This document shows, piece by piece, positions 34,461-36,041 of a DNA stretch of 36,041 nucleotides. The DNA is from Candidatus Gastranaerophilales bacterium (lineage in GTDB: Bacteria > Cyanobacteriota > Vampirovibrionia > Gastranaerophilales > Gastranaerophilaceae), in assembly GCA_944325095.1 (NCBI GenBank), contig CALUYV010000014.1, positions 1 to 36,041 of the forward strand, given 5' to 3'. Position numbers and translations under genes: made by a program. How positions within the stretch are numbered: position 1 is the stretch's first letter; each line of letters opens with the position of its first letter. The notes beneath the pieces are model-generated. The model saw only the letters and a program-made list of their open reading frames with translations. It was not told the DNA's origin and did no database searches.

Positions 34461-34874
34461 ATGGAAGTATTAGAATTTATCAGCGAAAAATGGTATAAAC
34501 TCTCCGACAAAATAAGATTTTTGTTTGTCGGAGGGGTAAATGCCGCCATATCATATATAATTTTTGCAATATCAGTCTTTATCCTTGGAGAAGAACACTA
34601 TCAAGCCAGTGTAATCCTGCAATGGTCACTATCCTCAGTGTTTTCATATCTAAATCAGAAGTTTTTGGTGTTCGGAACAAAAGGAAATTACATAAAAGAA
34701 TATCTGAAATGCTGCTCAACATGGGCGATAAGTTACATATTAAATGTCATAATACTCGAACTTCTTGTCAGATTTGCAATAAAAAATGTTTATCTGTCAC
34801 AATTTATTTCAATATTTCTGGTTTCAGTTGTCACCTATGTATTATTTAAATACTTTGCCTTTCGCCGCAAATAA
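34461..34874 (+). CDS. GtrA family membrane protein (putative lipid-linked sugar flippase)
   Basis: This is a 137-residue protein with four membrane helices and the family pattern: RFLFVGGVNAAISYIIF in helix one, SVFSYLNQKFLVF after helix two, and YVLFKYFAFRRK at the C-terminus. GtrA-like proteins are linked to moving polyprenyl-phosphate-linked sugars across the membrane for envelope glycosylation. No partner glycosyltransferase is next to it. It follows the preceding membrane-protein gene by 18 bases. Confidence 0.9.
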   Translation: MEVLEFISEKWYKLSDKIRFLFVGGVNAAISYIIFAISVFILGEEHYQASVILQWSLSSVFSYLNQKFLVFGTKGNYIKEYLKCCSTWAISYILNVIILELLVRFAIKNVYLSQFISIFLVSVVTYVLFKYFAFRRK

Positions 34875-34890
34875 CAAAACAAAAAACTTG

Positions 34891-35784
34891 TTACCTCAAA
34901 GAATTCCATAAAAGTCTTTTCAACTTTCTTATTAATGGAATATTATCAACATTTTTATCACCTTTAACAGTGGTCATTTTATATTCATCAGGCTGAACTG
35001 TTCTTGAATATTTTATATCCGCAGGTCCAAAAAGCATGGCATATACAGGTTTGTAGCCGTCAGGTATCTCCAGAAATTCGCACAAATCAGGGAATAGTTT
35101 TATACACATCTGTGCAAAACCGCACCAGCATGTACCTATACCTAAAGTTTGAGCATAGAGTTCAAAATAACTCAATGCAATAATTCCGTCTTCATTTGCA
35201 CACGGAGCAGAAATAGGAGAAGACACAACAATTAAATGCGGAGCATTTCTATATATGACATCTTCACCGTTTATTATAGCCTTTTTATATCTGTCAAACT
35301 TTCTGGAAATTAATTTATTTCCGCCGTTTACCAGCAGTTTTTTCAGTTTGTTATTTGTACGGTTGCGGAACCTGTCCATAACATCAACATCATCAATAAT
35401 TGCAAAATGCAAATTATGATTATTACATCCGGTCGGAGGAAAAATAAGCATTTCTTTAAGTTTTTGAATTAATTCAGGAGAAAGATTTTCATGTTTATAA
35501 TTTCTGCAGCTTCTCCTTGATTGAATAAGGTTTAACAAAGAATCCGATTGCGGCAGATTATCACAAGAAACTGAATTTTCCGGTTGTTTATCAAGAATTG
35601 AAATCGCACCGGCAGGACATATCGCAAGACAGTGCTGGCATTTCAAACAAGAACTTTCATCCTGCGGCAGAATTTGCGGGATTTTATCCGCATTCAACTT
35701 AATAATCTGAGAAATACAATCTTTTTCACATAATCCGCAGTGAATACATTTATCAGCATCAACAGTAAAATTAATATTAGTCAT
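34891..35784 (-). CDS. Ferredoxin-nitroreductase fusion protein
   Basis: This 297-residue protein joins a 2[4Fe-4S] ferredoxin domain (Cys13, 16, 19, 23 and Cys46, 49, 52, 56) to a nitroreductase-like flavin domain beginning at about residue 85 (SRRSCRNYKHENLSPELI). It should carry FMN and take electrons from the Fe-S clusters. Such fusions are common in anaerobes and reduce nitro or other electrophilic compounds; the true substrate is unknown. I start at 35784, with GGGGGTG five bases upstream. The open frame runs on to 35988, but that part is GC-rich and repeat-like and not protein-like. Confidence 0.88.
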   Translation of the reverse strand: MTNINFTVDADKCIHCGLCEKDCISQIIKLNADKIPQILPQDESSCLKCQHCLAICPAGAISILDKQPENSVSCDNLPQSDSLLNLIQSRRSCRNYKHENLSPELIQKLKEMLIFPPTGCNNHNLHFAIIDDVDVMDRFRNRTNNKLKKLLVNGGNKLISRKFDRYKKAIINGEDVIYRNAPHLIVVSSPISAPCANEDGIIALSYFELYAQTLGIGTCWCGFAQMCIKLFPDLCEFLEIPDGYKPVYAMLFGPADIKYSRTVQPDEYKMTTVKGDKNVDNIPLIRKLKRLLWNSLR

Positions 35785-35839
35785 ATACACCCCCGAACAA
35801 TAATAACATAACAATACACAAAAACAAACACCAGTGATT

Positions 35840-36041
35840 AGGGAGTTATAAACGACTTCAGAGTGACAAAAGGCGGCTCCTTCCTGACATGGGGAAGGTC
35901 GGAATGGGGAGTTTCCCGTAAAGGTTTCTTTCTTTTTGTCTTTCTGAACAGCGCAGCGTGATTCAGAATCCCCTGCAACTCCTGCCAATGCGTCACTCCG
36001 ATTGGATTTTCGGTAGGGCGATGCGTGAACGAAAGCGAACT
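35840..36041. repeat. GC-richer non-coding segment with hairpins, probable dispersed intergenic repeat
   Basis: From about 35840 to the edge the base composition rises well above the surroundings. It holds hairpin CCTTCC/GGAAGG (35879-35884 with 35893-35898, 8-base loop) and TTCTGAA/TTCAGAA (35942-35948 with 35962-35968, 13-base loop). GATTCAGAATC and GCGTGAACGAAAGCGAAC resemble blocks that recur in intergenic DNA of some gut bacteria. No gene is seen in it. The right end of the element is outside the window. Confidence 0.45.

Noticed and set aside
35785..35988. N-terminal 68-residue extension of the ferredoxin-nitroreductase frame
   Set aside because: A good ribosome site stands at the internal ATG at 35784. 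The extension is GC-rich, repeat-like and ends in a low-complexity Cys/Tyr stretch.

Overview
This 36 kb stretch is AT-rich chromosomal DNA from a bacterium with a Gram-negative-like gene set. Arginine is mostly AGA and proline mostly CCG. Nothing in it looks like a complete prophage, transposon, CRISPR array, rRNA or tRNA. The mix of genes (long-form queF, GH57/DUF3536 glycosidase, thyX, a membrane pyrophosphatase, many small exported proteins I cannot place, and no photosynthesis genes) suggests a gut Melainabacteria/Vampirovibrionia lineage such as Gastranaerophilales. That placement is inference, not proof.

Left third (1-9.1 kb), mostly plus strand: a possible truncated divergent gene at the edge; gatB; an isomerase-type SIS protein followed by a PPP-family phosphatase; a 622-residue orphan with its own promoter and terminator; thyX-dtd; then a tight operon of a zinc-ribbon, glycine/arginine-rich, duplicated-domain protein with rimM and trmD. 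gatB, dtd, rimM, trmD and queF make translation and tRNA biology the main theme here.

Middle (9.1-19.4 kb): a minus-strand block (small exported protein, then the GH57/DUF3536 glycosidase, then a HEAT-like protein with a disordered N-terminus and a small membrane protein). Next come plus-strand queF-yraN-speB and ligA with a two-helix membrane protein and a SIMPL-domain exported protein, closed by a strong terminator.

Right part (19.4-36 kb): minus-strand GT2 polysaccharide synthase-apt-small exported protein; a PfkB kinase divergent from an 801-residue orphan, with two palindromes between them; prs; hppA divergent from a small membrane-anchored protein; an exported protein; a GltD-like oxidoreductase divergent from rmuC; a DUF805/DUF2628-like membrane protein and gtrA; and a ferredoxin-nitroreductase. 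The last 250 bases are GC-richer, non-coding and repeat-like.

Most genes are housekeeping. The best candidates for something undescribed are the zinc-ribbon/Gly-rich/duplicated-domain protein at 6831-7883, the two large orphan proteins (3552-5420 and 22910-25315), and a set of small palindromes placed in divergent promoter regions. No intergenic stretch exceeds 300 bases.
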